Of a stretch of 20,503 bases of DNA, positions 4,906 through 13,630 are shown piece by piece. The position numbers were made by a program, and so were the translations under genes. The notes beneath the pieces were generated by a model that saw only the letters and a program-made list of their open reading frames with translations, was not told the origin of the DNA and searched no databases. The stretch lies in assembly GCA_947591175.1 (NCBI GenBank), contig CANQDB010000010.1, positions 1-20,503 on the forward strand, given 5' to 3'. Origin of the DNA: an uncultured Bacilli bacterium (GTDB lineage: Bacteria; Bacillota_I; Bacilli_A; RF39; UBA660). Positions within the stretch are counted from its first letter, which is position 1; every line of letters starts with the position of its first letter.

Positions 4906-6738
4906 ATGGAATTAAATGATTATCAAAAACACATTCATAATTTAAAAGTAAATGAACAAGTATTACACGATTTATACTTAAGAGATTTAGCCATAGGTAA
5001 ATTACAAGGACCACATACTGGCTATGCAAGTCTCGATAAACCTTGGTTAAAATATTATAGTGAAGAATCTATTAGACAAGAAATACCACCTATGAGTTTA
5101 TTAGGTTACTTGAAATATAGAAATCTAAATTCTCAAGATATAGCCCTAGATTACTTTAATGTTAAGATTACTTATAAACAATTATTTAAGCATATTGAAG
5201 AAGTTAAAAGTGCCTTTTTAGAGATGGGTATCAATGACAAAAGTAACATAACTTTATGTTTACCTAATACTCCTGAATTTGTTTATATAATCTATGCTTT
5301 AAATGATCTTGGAGCAAATGTTCAATTAATTGATCCTCGAATAAATGGAGAAAGTATCAAAAGTTTAATTAATCGCGGCAAGAGTGATTTATATATAACT
5401 TTCGATGATAGTTACATAGCTAATCGTGACTATATCCAAAAAAGTATTGCTAAAAAAATAATTGAGGTTTCGCCATTTGATTCTTTACCACTCGGTTTAA
5501 AACAATTAATGAAATTCAAAAATAAAAAAGAAAACGTTAAAAGTGATAAGAACTTAATGACATGGACTGATTTCTTAAAATTACGTTCTAGTAAGAAAAC
5601 TTCACCTAGTTCAACGGAAGGAAAACTTATTATCAATACAGGTGGTACAACAGGTAATCCTAAAGGAGTTATACTATCTAGTAATGCTATTAACTATGTA
5701 GCTTTACAGTATGCTAATGCTAACTTTGCTTTTAAAGAAAAAGATAAAATCATGTTTAATATACCGAACTCTTTAGCATATGGTTTAGTTATCTCACTTC
5801 ATTTACCACTTTCAGTTGGTATGCATCTTCAAGTAGTGCCAACTTTCAATCCGGAAAAATATGAAGAATTAATTTTAAAATATAAACCAAATCATATAGT
5901 AGGTATTCCAGATTGGTATCAACAAATGTATATGAGTCAAGATATGCAAAAATTACCTTTGGAATTTATTAAGACCGCAGCTAGTGGAGGAACACCTATG
6001 AGTCAAACAGTTAAAGATGAGACTAATTTATTTTTAAAACAAGGGGGAAGCAAAGCCTTCATTATCGAAGGTTACGGTATGACTGAAGTTGGATCTTCGG
6101 CAGCAACAAATTTAAGACATTTAGAAATTGCCCACAGTGTTGGAGCTCCTTTGGTTAAAAATATAATTTCTATCTTTGATCCAGATACTTTAGAGGAACT
6201 TCCATACAATACTCCAGGTGAAGTTTGTATTTCAGGGCCAACTAAAATGGATGAATACTTAGATAATCCTAAAGAAACAGCTAAAACTATGAAGACTCAT
6301 AATCAGAGAGTTTGGATTCATACTGGTGATATTGGTAGAATTACTTCTGATGGAGTTCTCTTTATCGAAGGAAGAACTAAAAGAATTATTGAAACTTATA
6401 CAACTCATAAAATATATTCAGAGTCAATCGAAGAATTAATTATGACTTCTAGTAAAGTTGAAAGTTGTGCAGTTGTCTCTTTACCTGATTTAGAACATGG
6501 TAAAGGATATGTAGCTAAAGCTATCTTTAAGTTATATGATAAGTATTATGATCAAACTGAAGAAGCAATTGAAGAAGTAAAAGAGTTATGTAGTAAGTCA
6601 CTTGATAAGGTTTATATTCCAAGTGAATTTGAAGTAATTGATAAAATGCCTTTTACAGCTAGTGGTAAAATAAACTATAAAAAATTAGAAACAGAAGCAA
6701 GAATGAAACAAACAGAAACTAAAAAATTATTAAAATAG
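4906..6738 (+). CDS. AMP-forming acyl-CoA synthetase/ligase
   Basis: 610 residues, ATG six bases after TAGGAGA. All core motifs of the ANL adenylating superfamily are present in order: the phosphate loop TGGTTGNPKG (245-254), GYGMTE (389-394), HTGDIG (472-477), the hinge EGRTKR (488-493) and the C-terminal TASGK with catalytic K588. These enzymes activate a carboxylic acid with ATP to an acyl-adenylate and pass it to CoA or another thiol. Length and overall pattern suit a medium/long-chain fatty acyl-CoA ligase-like member, but the acid pocket cannot be read by eye. No carrier-protein domain follows, so it is not an NRPS module. It is cytoplasmic or membrane-associated. The gene stands alone between a promoter and a terminator, with no beta-oxidation or lipid genes nearby, so uptake or recycling of exogenous fatty acids is only a guess. 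Confidence 0.85.
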   Translation: MELNDYQKHIHNLKVNEQVLHDLYLRDLAIGKLQGPHTGYASLDKPWLKYYSEESIRQEIPPMSLLGYLKYRNLNSQDIALDYFNVKITYKQLFKHIEEVKSAFLEMGINDKSNITLCLPNTPEFVYIIYALNDLGANVQLIDPRINGESIKSLINRGKSDLYITFDDSYIANRDYIQKSIAKKIIEVSPFDSLPLGLKQLMKFKNKKENVKSDKNLMTWTDFLKLRSSKKTSPSSTEGKLIINTGGTTGNPKGVILSSNAINYVALQYANANFAFKEKDKIMFNIPNSLAYGLVISLHLPLSVGMHLQVVPTFNPEKYEELILKYKPNHIVGIPDWYQQMYMSQDMQKLPLEFIKTAASGGTPMSQTVKDETNLFLKQGGSKAFIIEGYGMTEVGSSAATNLRHLEIAHSVGAPLVKNIISIFDPDTLEELPYNTPGEVCISGPTKMDEYLDNPKETAKTMKTHNQRVWIHTGDIGRITSDGVLFIEGRTKRIIETYTTHKIYSESIEELIMTSSKVESCAVVSLPDLEHGKGYVAKAIFKLYDKYYDQTEEAIEEVKELCSKSLDKVYIPSEFEVIDKMPFTASGKINYKKLETEARMKQTETKKLLK

Positions 6739-6760
6739 GAACCTTTGTGGTTCTTTTTTT
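6739..6760 (+). terminator. Intrinsic terminator after the ligase gene
   Basis: GAACC (6739-6743), TTTGT loop, GGTTC (6749-6753), then seven Ts. The stem is short but clean. Confidence 0.75.
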
Positions 6761-6799
6761 GAATTTGTGTTAAAATTATCCTAGAAGATAGGTGATTTT

Positions 6800-8593
6800 A
6801 TGAATGGTAGTATGTTTTTTACCATATGTAGTTTTTTCTATTGTATCTTGTTGATAATTATATATTTTTCAAAACAACGTCTCCAACTATTTGAAAACAA
6901 AATATATGTCATGATGATGCTTACAAATTTTCTTGTTTTAGCGATAGAGACATCGACGATCTTTTTGGGAAATAATGCTTTGATAATTAAGATATTTTTA
7001 TTGCTATTACTCTTGTGGATTATTGAACTAACTCTTTACGTATATGTTATTTCAAATTCCAAAGAAGATAAAAAATATAATGGATCTCTTAAAATAGCTG
7101 GACTTATCTACATCTTGATTGCTATCTTAGTAATATGTCTACCACTCGAATTTGAAAATAAAACAGGTAGTCAATATGCTTATGGAGCTTCCGTGTCAAC
7201 TATTTTTATTGTTTCTGGTCTTTGTATTTGTTGTTGTTTATTCTTTCTTTTTAGAGATTTTAAAAATATTAAAAATAAAAAATACTATCCCGTTTATGTC
7301 TTCTTAGGAATCGGGGCTTTAGCCCTAGTTGTTCAAGCGATAAATCCAAGTCTATTATTAGCTTCATCTCTTGAAACATTCGTTACATTTCTTATGTATT
7401 TTACGATTGAGAATCCTGATTTAAAAATGATTGAACAATTAAATATGGCAAGAGATCAGGCTGAAAAGGCTAATAATGCCAAGACTGATTTTTTGAGTAA
7501 CATGTCACATGAGATTAGGACACCTTTAAATGCTATCGTCGGTTTCTCCCAAGCCTTAATGGAAGAAGACATTTCTCCTTCCGCCAAAGATGAAGTTAAA
7601 GATATCGTCATGGCTTCCGAAAACTTACTAGAAATAGTTAATGGTATTTTGGATATTTCAAAGATCGAAGCAGACAAGTTAGAAATTATCAACAGCGAAT
7701 ATCGCTTGCAGACGATTTTGGATGATTTGGTTATCTTGACGAAAGGCCGAATCGGGGAAAAACCACTTGAACTTAGAACTTACTTTGACCCATCGATTCC
7801 AGCATATTTGTATGGTGATCATACGCGCCTTAAGCAGATTGTTTTAAACTTGTTAACGAATGCTGTAAAGTATACCAAAGAAGGACACATCGATTTTAAA
7901 GTACCCAGTGTTCAAACAGGTGATGTTTGTCGTTTGATTATTTCCGTTGAAGATACAGGAATTGGTATTGAAAGTGATAAGATCGATAAATTATTTATGA
8001 AGTTTGAACGACTCGATTTGGATAAAAATATAACGATTGAAGGAACCGGCTTAGGGCTTGCTATTACCAAGAAATTAGTCGATTTGATGCATGGTAAAAT
8101 CGTCGTTCAAAGTGTTTACGGTAAAGGCTCTAAATTTACGGTTGCTCTAGATCAAAAAGTTGTGGCTACTCCAACTAAAGAAGTAGTAGAAACTAATTCC
8201 GCACCTTCACTTGATAAAGTAGATGCCACAGGTACAACGATTCTTTTGGTCGACGACAACAAAATAAATCTTAAAGTAGGCGAACGTCTCTTAAAAGATT
8301 GTAATGCTACTATTACTTGTCTTGACAATGGCTTTGATTGCCTTGAACTATTAAAAACTAAAACTTTTGATCTGATTTTAATGGATGATATGATGCCGAA
8401 AATGAGTGGGGTAGAGACACTTCATAAATTAAAAGAAAATCCTAACTTTAATATACCAGTTGTTGCTATGACCGCTAATGCTATCGAAGGTATGAAAGAA
8501 AAATATCTAAATGAAGGTTTTAATAATTACCTATCTAAGCCTATCAATCGTCAAGAATTAAACAATATTATTATGAAGTATAAAAAGAAATAA
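6800..8593 (+). CDS. Hybrid sensor histidine kinase (7 TM, HisKA, HATPase, receiver)
   Basis: 597 residues; GGTGAT precedes the ATG by five bases. About seven hydrophobic helices fill residues 5-203, with no large extracytoplasmic loop, as in 7TM sensors for small or membrane ligands. A short coiled linker leads to the dimerisation domain with MSHEIRTPLNA (phosphorylated H237). The ATPase domain shows the N box LLTNAVKYTKEG, G1 VEDTGIGIE and G2 GTGLGLAITKKL. The C-terminal receiver has LLVDDNKIN, phospho-acceptor D529 in LMDDMMP, MTANA and LSKPIN. An internal receiver implies a multistep relay, and the HPt-receiver protein at 9165 is the obvious next carrier. An 18-base gap separates it from the lipoprotein gene, so the two are probably co-transcribed. 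The signal sensed is unknown. The domains are certain, the pathway is inferred. Confidence 0.93.
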   Translation: MNGSMFFTICSFFYCILLIIIYFSKQRLQLFENKIYVMMMLTNFLVLAIETSTIFLGNNALIIKIFLLLLLLWIIELTLYVYVISNSKEDKKYNGSLKIAGLIYILIAILVICLPLEFENKTGSQYAYGASVSTIFIVSGLCICCCLFFLFRDFKNIKNKKYYPVYVFLGIGALALVVQAINPSLLLASSLETFVTFLMYFTIENPDLKMIEQLNMARDQAEKANNAKTDFLSNMSHEIRTPLNAIVGFSQALMEEDISPSAKDEVKDIVMASENLLEIVNGILDISKIEADKLEIINSEYRLQTILDDLVILTKGRIGEKPLELRTYFDPSIPAYLYGDHTRLKQIVLNLLTNAVKYTKEGHIDFKVPSVQTGDVCRLIISVEDTGIGIESDKIDKLFMKFERLDLDKNITIEGTGLGLAITKKLVDLMHGKIVVQSVYGKGSKFTVALDQKVVATPTKEVVETNSAPSLDKVDATGTTILLVDDNKINLKVGERLLKDCNATITCLDNGFDCLELLKTKTFDLILMDDMMPKMSGVETLHKLKENPNFNIPVVAMTANAIEGMKEKYLNEGFNNYLSKPINRQELNNIIMKYKKK

Positions 8594-8611
8594 AAGAAAG
8601 GAGGACCAAAT

Positions 8612-9016
8612 ATGAAAAGAATTCTTTTATTAGTACTTAGTTGTTTTACTATCTTTCTAGTTACAGGATGTGGTAATGGGGAAGAATTTAAAGATGTTAC
8701 CATAAGTATCAAAGAAAGTACTTTAACCGAAAGTGGGGCAACCTTTATTCTTAAAAATCACACTGATAAAACTTATACTTTTGGCGAAGATTATAAAATT
8801 GAACAAAAAGATGCTTCTTCTTGGAAGAGTTTGCCATGTGACGATTGTTGGGTCAACCTAAGTGCTAGATTATTGGAAGCTAATCAAGAAACCGAACTAA
8901 ATTACAATTGGGAATCAACCTTTGGAGTACTACCGAAGGGTACTTATCGCTTAGTTAAAACGATTAACATGGATGATACAAAGAATGATATCTATGTAGA
9001 GTTCAATATCAATTAA
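8612..9016 (+). CDS. Small Ig-like-domain lipoprotein
   Basis: 134 residues; AAAGGAGG lies just before the ATG. The N-terminus has a lipoprotein signal with lipobox LVTGC, so C20 would be lipidated and the protein anchored on the outer face of the membrane. The rest alternates beta-strand segments (ISIKESTLTESGATFIL; DYKIEQKDASSWKSL; GTYRLVKTI) in the pattern of the small bacterial Ig-like domain found in many Firmicutes lipoproteins. Two Cys (CDDC, about 76-79) sit close together in one loop. It follows the hybrid kinase by 18 bases and precedes the HPt-receiver gene by 148, so a role as an extracytoplasmic accessory to the kinase is plausible but rests only on position. It could also be an unrelated surface lipoprotein. 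Confidence 0.8.
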   Translation: MKRILLLVLSCFTIFLVTGCGNGEEFKDVTISIKESTLTESGATFILKNHTDKTYTFGEDYKIEQKDASSWKSLPCDDCWVNLSARLLEANQETELNYNWESTFGVLPKGTYRLVKTINMDDTKNDIYVEFNIN

Positions 9017-9164
9017 CAAGATTATTCTAAAAAATAGAGAAGCTAAAAAAGTATAACTCCTTTCTTTTTACCTAAAATATAAATCAATAATAATGATAGA
9101 AAGAATAAGTTAAAATACTAGCATGAATTATATTGTTATGATATACTTAATACAAGGATAGGAT

Positions 9165-9968
9165 GTGGAAAAAATGATTAAAGATAAAAGCTTTTTAGTT
9201 AGTAATGGTGTAAATGTCGATAAGAGTTTGGAACTTTTTGGCGACATGGAAACTTACAATGCTTCCATTCAAGATTTTCTAGTCGATGTTCCCGAAAAGT
9301 TAAAGAAGTTGAAGCAGTATAAAGAAGTATCAGATATGGCCAATTATGCGATTTTAGTTCACTCTCTAAAAAGTGATGCTAGATATTTTGGTTTTGAGAC
9401 TCTAGGTGAAATGGCTTATCAACACGAGATGGAAAGTAAAGCGAACAACATGTATTACGTTATGCAAAACTTTGATTCCTTAGTTGCTGAAGCCAATAAA
9501 GCTCTAAAGATAACAGAGAGTTATTTAGGTAAAGAGATAAGTGTCGTTCAAGAACCTGAAACTCAAACGGTAGTTAAAGATAAGACGATTTTAGTAGTCG
9601 ATGACTCTAATATTGTCTGTAACTTCATCAAGAAAATATTCGATGATACCTATGAAGTTTTAGTAGCGGGTGATGGTCAAGAAGCACTATCAATTATCAA
9701 ACAAAATATGAATAATAATAAGATTGTCGGAATGTTACTAGATCTCAATATGCCAAATGTCGATGGTTTCATGGTTCTAGATTACTTTAGGGATAATGGT
9801 CTATTTATGAAGATTCCGGTTTCGATAATTACCGGTGAGGGTAGTAAAGAGATTATTGAACGGGCTTTCCAATATCCAATTGTCGACGTGTTGAATAAGC
9901 CTTTTAATGAACGTGATGTCAAGCGAATTGTTGAAACGACTCTCGTCTTCCATGAAACCAATGTCTAA
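9165..9968 (+). CDS. HPt-receiver phosphorelay protein
   Basis: 267 residues from a GTG start (AAGGA six bases before); the ATG at 9174, with AGGATG before it, is an equally possible start three codons later. Residues about 20-115 form a helical HPt domain with LVHSLKSDARYFG, where H66 is the phosphorylated histidine. Residues about 140-262 form a receiver with ILVVDDSN, phospho-acceptor D193 in LLDLNMPNVDG, SIITGEG and K245 in LNKPF. There is no DNA-binding, GGDEF, EAL or other output domain. With the upstream hybrid kinase this supplies H237, D529, H66 and D193, a full His-Asp-His-Asp chain. The final receiver must act by binding a partner or feed phosphate to a regulator encoded elsewhere. 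No terminator separates it from the lipoprotein gene, and a terminator follows directly. Confidence 0.9.
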   Translation: MEKMIKDKSFLVSNGVNVDKSLELFGDMETYNASIQDFLVDVPEKLKKLKQYKEVSDMANYAILVHSLKSDARYFGFETLGEMAYQHEMESKANNMYYVMQNFDSLVAEANKALKITESYLGKEISVVQEPETQTVVKDKTILVVDDSNIVCNFIKKIFDDTYEVLVAGDGQEALSIIKQNMNNNKIVGMLLDLNMPNVDGFMVLDYFRDNGLFMKIPVSIITGEGSKEIIERAFQYPIVDVLNKPFNERDVKRIVETTLVFHETNV

Positions 9969-9990
9969 ATCCAGATTTTCTGGATTTTTG
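9967..9990 (+). terminator. Intrinsic terminator after the HPt-receiver gene
   Basis: AAATCCAGA (9967-9975), TTT loop, TCTGGATTT (9979-9987), then TTG. It overlaps the stop codon. Confidence 0.8.
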
Positions 9991-9993
9991 TTT

Positions 9994-10035
9994 GCAAATT
10001 TGCTTGACTGGGGTGGGGTATGTTTGGCTTATAAT
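9994..10035 (+). promoter_or_regulatory. Unusual promoter of the surface protein gene, with palindrome
   Basis: TTGACT (10004-10009) and TATAAT (10030-10035) are good boxes, but the spacer is 20 bases and G-rich (GGGGTGGGG) in AT-rich DNA. A perfect palindrome GCAAATTTGC (9994-10003) abuts the -35. Such long spacers usually need an activator that distorts the DNA. Confidence 0.5.
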
Positions 10036-10061
10036 AGATATAGAATAGGAAGTGTTTTTCT

Positions 10062-12398
10062 GTGACTAAAAAGAGAATCATTTATATGTCTATATCAATT
10101 CTTGGAATGTTGCTAGTTTTAGTAGGAACAAGTTATGCTTTTTATAAATATTCAAAAGTAGGCCAAAAGAAGAATCAAGTGACAACGGGAAACTTTCAAG
10201 TAAGTTTTCAAGAAGAAAGTGGAGCTATTTCTTTAAAGAATACTTATCCCATGAAAGATGAAGAAGGAAAGAGTTTAGAACCTTTCACTTTTAGTGTTGA
10301 AAATAAGGGAAATATAACGGCCAAGTATCAAATAAGTATAGTAGAAGATGAAAATAATACTTTAGATAGAAGTAGTTTAAGATATGAATTAAAGAAACAA
10401 GGCGAAGAAGGAGAAATTAGTAATTTAGATGACCTTGTTATAAAAAATAATGTAACTTTAGATGGATTACAAAAAGACACTTATGAGTTAAGAATATGGT
10501 TAGATGAGAATACAGGAAACGAAGCAATGGGAAAGATTTGGAAAGGGAAAGTCCAAGTAGTAGCAGAAGAATCCAAAGCCTATGCCTTTGAAGATTATAT
10601 TGCTCCAACAATCAAGTTAAAAGGTGAAAAAGTAATGACAGTTGAAAAGGGAGGAACATTTGAAGACCCTGGAGTAGAAAGTGTAAGTGATAATGTCGAT
10701 AGTCTAACTAAAGAACAAGTTAAGAAAAGATATGAATATTTTGATGGGGAAAAAACAAGTATAGTAGGAAGTGTAAATACCAATCAAGAAGGAGTCTATA
10801 TAATTTACTATGAATTATTAGATACAAGAGGAAACAAAGGAGTAGCAGCCAGAACTATAAATGTCGTCCAAGTAAACAAGAAAGCTCCAGTAATTACCTT
10901 AAAAGGCGAAGAAACATTAACATATGCGAAAGGAGATTACTATGTAGAACCTGGAGTAACAGCGAAAGATGAAGTAAATAATGATTTAACAAGTCAAATA
11001 ATAACAATTCATAGTTTAAATTTAAAAATAACAGGAACACAAATAGTAAAATACTTTGTGATCGATAAAGATGGAAATATCGGAAGTAATACAAGAACAA
11101 TAAAAGTAGAACGAGGGAAACAAGATGAAAGTGGAGCAAATGCACCAGAATTAGCAGAAGGAATGATACCAGTAATATATGATGACCAAACAAAAGTCTG
11201 GAAGAAAGCCGATATGATAAATGATACTTGGTATGACTATAATCAACAAATGTGGGGAAATGCTGTAACAGTAGTAGAGAAAGGAAAACAAACAAGAGAA
11301 TACTATCAAACAGCTAAACCTGGAACTGCAATTGATATGGAAGATATCAATACGATGTGGGTGTGGATACCAAGATATGAATATGACTATGTAAATATTG
11401 CAAATTATGCCGGTGGAACCCAAGCTCAACCTGGAGCAATAGGGATTAAATTCTTAAATGGCACAAGTAATAGTACAACAACAAACTACATGTTACATCC
11501 AGCGTTTACCTTTGGAGATGAAGAATTAACAGGCTTTTGGTATGGCAAGTTTGAAACAAGTAATAAAGAACAAAATTGTACTGCCGAAAGTGATGGTGAG
11601 GCTGTTGATGATGGTTGTGATCTATCAACATTTACACCGCAAATCAAACCTAGTGTAACATCGTGGCGCGGAATAAGGATAGCTACAGCATTTACAGTAT
11701 CTCAAAAAATGGTAACTAACTATAAAAACGAATATGGTTTTAATGGATCTGAAGATACTCATATGAGTAAGAATAGTGAATGGGGAGCAGTTGCCTATTT
11801 ATCTCAAAGTAAATATGGTGAAGCAACAGAGGAAGTATATTTTAATAATTGTGCTAACCTTATAACAGGAATTTCTGGAGATGATGTTGTATCTCTATTG
11901 AGTTCTACAACCTGTACTACAAATACCTATGATACTACTAAAGGTCAGAAGGCTTCGACCACTGGGACAATTTATGGAGTATATGACATGAGTGGTGGTG
12001 CTGTTGATTACGTAATGGTTGTGTGGGCTGATTCTGATGGAAAACTTTTTAGTGGTAAGAATTTAACTCTGAACTCTGGTTTTAATGGAAAGTTATTGGA
12101 TGGAAATGATTATACTTCTGGAATTCCTTTTCCAAATGCTAAGTATTACGATTTATATACAAGCACTACATTAAATCAAGAATGTAACGGAAACACCTGT
12201 TATGGTCATGCTCTATCAGAAACGGCTGGCTGGTATAACGATCAATTAGGAGTGGGAAGAGGTCTTTGGCTTGCTCGTGGTGGGTATGCTAATTTAGCTA
12301 AAACATCTATTAATCCGGTTGCAGGTATTTTTTATACAGCTGTTTATGAGGGGGCAGGGTGGTTTGATCGTACATTCCGTCTTACTTTGGTTCCTTAA
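10062..12398 (+). CDS. Large exported surface protein: SipW-type signal, two DUF5011-like Ig domains, C-terminal lectin/FGE-like module
   Basis: 778 residues from a GTG start after AGGAAGTG; the Lys/Arg start of the signal supports GTG rather than the later ATG. Residues 1-50 match the SipW-cleaved (TasA/CalY-like) signal: basic start, long hydrophobic core, GTSYAFYKYS, then TTGNFQVSF. Residues about 50-170 are beta-rich. Two repeats (about 181-269 and 275-349) have the DUF5011 pattern APxIxLKGE, a DPGV/EPGV turn and a GNKG/GNIG strand. Residues 366-778 carry MWVWIPRYEY and end in GGYANL...RTFRLTLVP, reminiscent of formylglycine-enzyme/C-type-lectin folds used by variable surface proteins. 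From about residue 505 codon use shifts from A-rich codons to GGT, GCT and CGT, which suggests a mosaic gene. No LPXTG motif and no sipW gene are visible. The likely role is a cell-surface binding or matrix protein. Confidence 0.75.
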   Translation: MTKKRIIYMSISILGMLLVLVGTSYAFYKYSKVGQKKNQVTTGNFQVSFQEESGAISLKNTYPMKDEEGKSLEPFTFSVENKGNITAKYQISIVEDENNTLDRSSLRYELKKQGEEGEISNLDDLVIKNNVTLDGLQKDTYELRIWLDENTGNEAMGKIWKGKVQVVAEESKAYAFEDYIAPTIKLKGEKVMTVEKGGTFEDPGVESVSDNVDSLTKEQVKKRYEYFDGEKTSIVGSVNTNQEGVYIIYYELLDTRGNKGVAARTINVVQVNKKAPVITLKGEETLTYAKGDYYVEPGVTAKDEVNNDLTSQIITIHSLNLKITGTQIVKYFVIDKDGNIGSNTRTIKVERGKQDESGANAPELAEGMIPVIYDDQTKVWKKADMINDTWYDYNQQMWGNAVTVVEKGKQTREYYQTAKPGTAIDMEDINTMWVWIPRYEYDYVNIANYAGGTQAQPGAIGIKFLNGTSNSTTTNYMLHPAFTFGDEELTGFWYGKFETSNKEQNCTAESDGEAVDDGCDLSTFTPQIKPSVTSWRGIRIATAFTVSQKMVTNYKNEYGFNGSEDTHMSKNSEWGAVAYLSQSKYGEATEEVYFNNCANLITGISGDDVVSLLSSTTCTTNTYDTTKGQKASTTGTIYGVYDMSGGAVDYVMVVWADSDGKLFSGKNLTLNSGFNGKLLDGNDYTSGIPFPNAKYYDLYTSTTLNQECNGNTCYGHALSETAGWYNDQLGVGRGLWLARGGYANLAKTSINPVAGIFYTAVYEGAGWFDRTFRLTLVP

Positions 12399-12410
12399 CT
12401 TAGTGATTTT

Positions 12411-12440
12411 TTGACAATTCCATTCCTTTTATGCTACAAT
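12411..12440 (+). promoter_or_regulatory. Promoter of the glucosaminidase gene
   Basis: TTGACA (12411-12416), 18-base spacer, TACAAT (12435-12440). Its position rules out the upstream GTG at 12445 as a start codon, because transcription begins near 12447. Confidence 0.75.
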
Positions 12441-12474
12441 TAGTGTGCTTTTCAATCCGAAGGGGTGTTCCAAA

Positions 12475-13050
12475 ATGAGGATTTTAAGATTTAGTATATT
12501 ACTACTGGTAGGAATACTAACAATTTGGTCTTTTTTCCCAATTCCTACTGAGACTAAAATAAATTATGTGGAAAGAGTTGAAAACAAAAGAGTTTTTGCT
12601 CTACCATCGATGGTTGAAGTTGACCCGGTCGTCTATGAAGATATGACGTTAACAGAACTTGCTATGAAAATAGATCGCAGTTTATCTTCAACTGTTCAAG
12701 GCCAAGGTTATTTGTTTGCTTCGTATTCCTTAGAACGAGGAGTAGATCCTTATTTAGCCGTTGCTATCATGTTACATGAAACTGGCTGTGGCTGGGAATG
12801 TAGTAGTTTAGTTAAAAAATGTAATAATGTTGGTGGTCAAAAAGGTTATCCCTCTTGTGGCACAGGAGGTTATCAAAGATTTGCTTCTTTAGAAGATGGT
12901 ATCCGGAAATATATCGATAACTTGAAAACAAATTATATCGATAAGGGACTCACGACTCCAAGCTTAATAGAAGCTCGTTATACAGGATATAGGACAGGAA
13001 CTTGGTCTAGTAAAGTCGAAAATTATATTAACCAAATACGTTCGAAATAG
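12475..13050 (+). CDS. Secreted glucosaminidase-like (GH73) wall hydrolase
   Basis: 191 residues from the ATG at 12475, preceded by AAGGGGTG; an in-frame GTG at 12445 is excluded by the promoter. Residues 1-22 are a signal peptide or anchor. Residues about 65-190 match the endo-beta-N-acetylglucosaminidase fold: a helix with AIMLHETGCGW holding the likely catalytic E102, then CNNVGG where autolysins have NN[LI]FGI, then GTGGYQRFASLEDGIRKYIDNL and a final basic helix. These enzymes cut the GlcNAc-MurNAc bond of peptidoglycan during growth or separation. Four Cys (in GCGWEC, KKCNN and PSCG) could form disulfides outside the cell. It has no wall-binding repeats, so it is a bare catalytic domain kept near the membrane. 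It is probably single-gene, with its own promoter and terminator. Confidence 0.8.
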   Translation: MRILRFSILLLVGILTIWSFFPIPTETKINYVERVENKRVFALPSMVEVDPVVYEDMTLTELAMKIDRSLSSTVQGQGYLFASYSLERGVDPYLAVAIMLHETGCGWECSSLVKKCNNVGGQKGYPSCGTGGYQRFASLEDGIRKYIDNLKTNYIDKGLTTPSLIEARYTGYRTGTWSSKVENYINQIRSK

Positions 13051-13074
13051 GCTTTTTAAAAAAGTCTTTTTTTC
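13049..13074 (+). terminator. Intrinsic terminator after the glucosaminidase gene
   Basis: AGGCTT (13049-13054) pairs with AAGTCT (13062-13067, one G-T pair) across an A/T-rich loop, with a run of Ts after it. It overlaps the stop codon. Confidence 0.6.
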
Positions 13075-13133
13075 TATCCTTTTTTCGACATCGTTCAACA
13101 AGCAAACAAGATACTATTCTTTTTGGTGATGAT

Positions 13134-13589
13134 ATGAAAATAAGATTTGTTTTAGCGATGATCGGAGCAATTCTTTTGGGTTACTTTGGCGGCAAGTTTC
13201 TTTTTGCAGGTAAAATCCCTTCCGAGGCTACTTTTTATGAATCAGGAACTGTTTACTTTTTGCAACAGGGAGTTTATAGTTCCAAAGAGAATATGGAAGA
13301 AAATGTTGCTAATTTAGAACAGTATCTCTATCGTGAAGAAGATGGCAAGTACTATGTTTATTTTGGTATAACCTCTAAAGAAGAAAATGCTAAAAAAGTT
13401 AAAGAAGTTTACGAACAGGAAGGTAAAAATGTCTACATCAAGGCCATGCCTCTTACCAATGAAGATTTCTTAAGTAATCTAGTCCAGTACGATATTCTCT
13501 TAAGCAGTAGCAACACTTCTTTGGAAATCGAAAGTGTTTTAAAGGCAATTTTAGCAAGTTACCGAGAATTTGTTCTAAATGATAAGTAA
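13134..13589 (+). CDS. Single-TM protein with SPOR-like domain
   Basis: 151 residues; GGTGATG lies three to nine bases before the ATG. Residues 5-22 are a membrane helix with a Gly-rich stretch, so the rest should face outward. Residues about 38-105 (VYFLQQGVYSSKENMEENVANL...YYVYFGITSKEENAKKVKEVY...VYIKAM) have the two beta-alpha-beta repeats of SPOR domains, which bind denuded glycan strands at division sites. The C-terminal 45 residues are helical. It sits 41 bases before radC-mreC-mreD, consistent with a wall or division role. The whole protein is short for a SPOR protein. The domain call rests on strand pattern rather than a diagnostic motif, so it is moderate. Confidence 0.6.
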   Translation: MKIRFVLAMIGAILLGYFGGKFLFAGKIPSEATFYESGTVYFLQQGVYSSKENMEENVANLEQYLYREEDGKYYVYFGITSKEENAKKVKEVYEQEGKNVYIKAMPLTNEDFLSNLVQYDILLSSSNTSLEIESVLKAILASYREFVLNDK

Positions 13590-13630
13590 AACCATAACTT
13601 TTGGCGAATAATATAATTAGGTGATGAGTT

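Noticed and set aside
10894..11429. Two overlapping - strand frames of 133 and 92 codons
   Set aside because: They result from the A-rich codon bias of the surface protein gene; no binding site or promoter.
12270..12398. Diversity-generating retroelement variable region at the end of the surface protein
   Set aside because: The end resembles such targets in fold, but there is no adenine-mutable AAY-rich stretch, no second copy and no reverse transcriptase gene in the window.
12445..12474. GTG start for the glucosaminidase
   Set aside because: It is only five bases after the -10 box, upstream of the expected transcription start; the ATG at 12475 has a good binding site.
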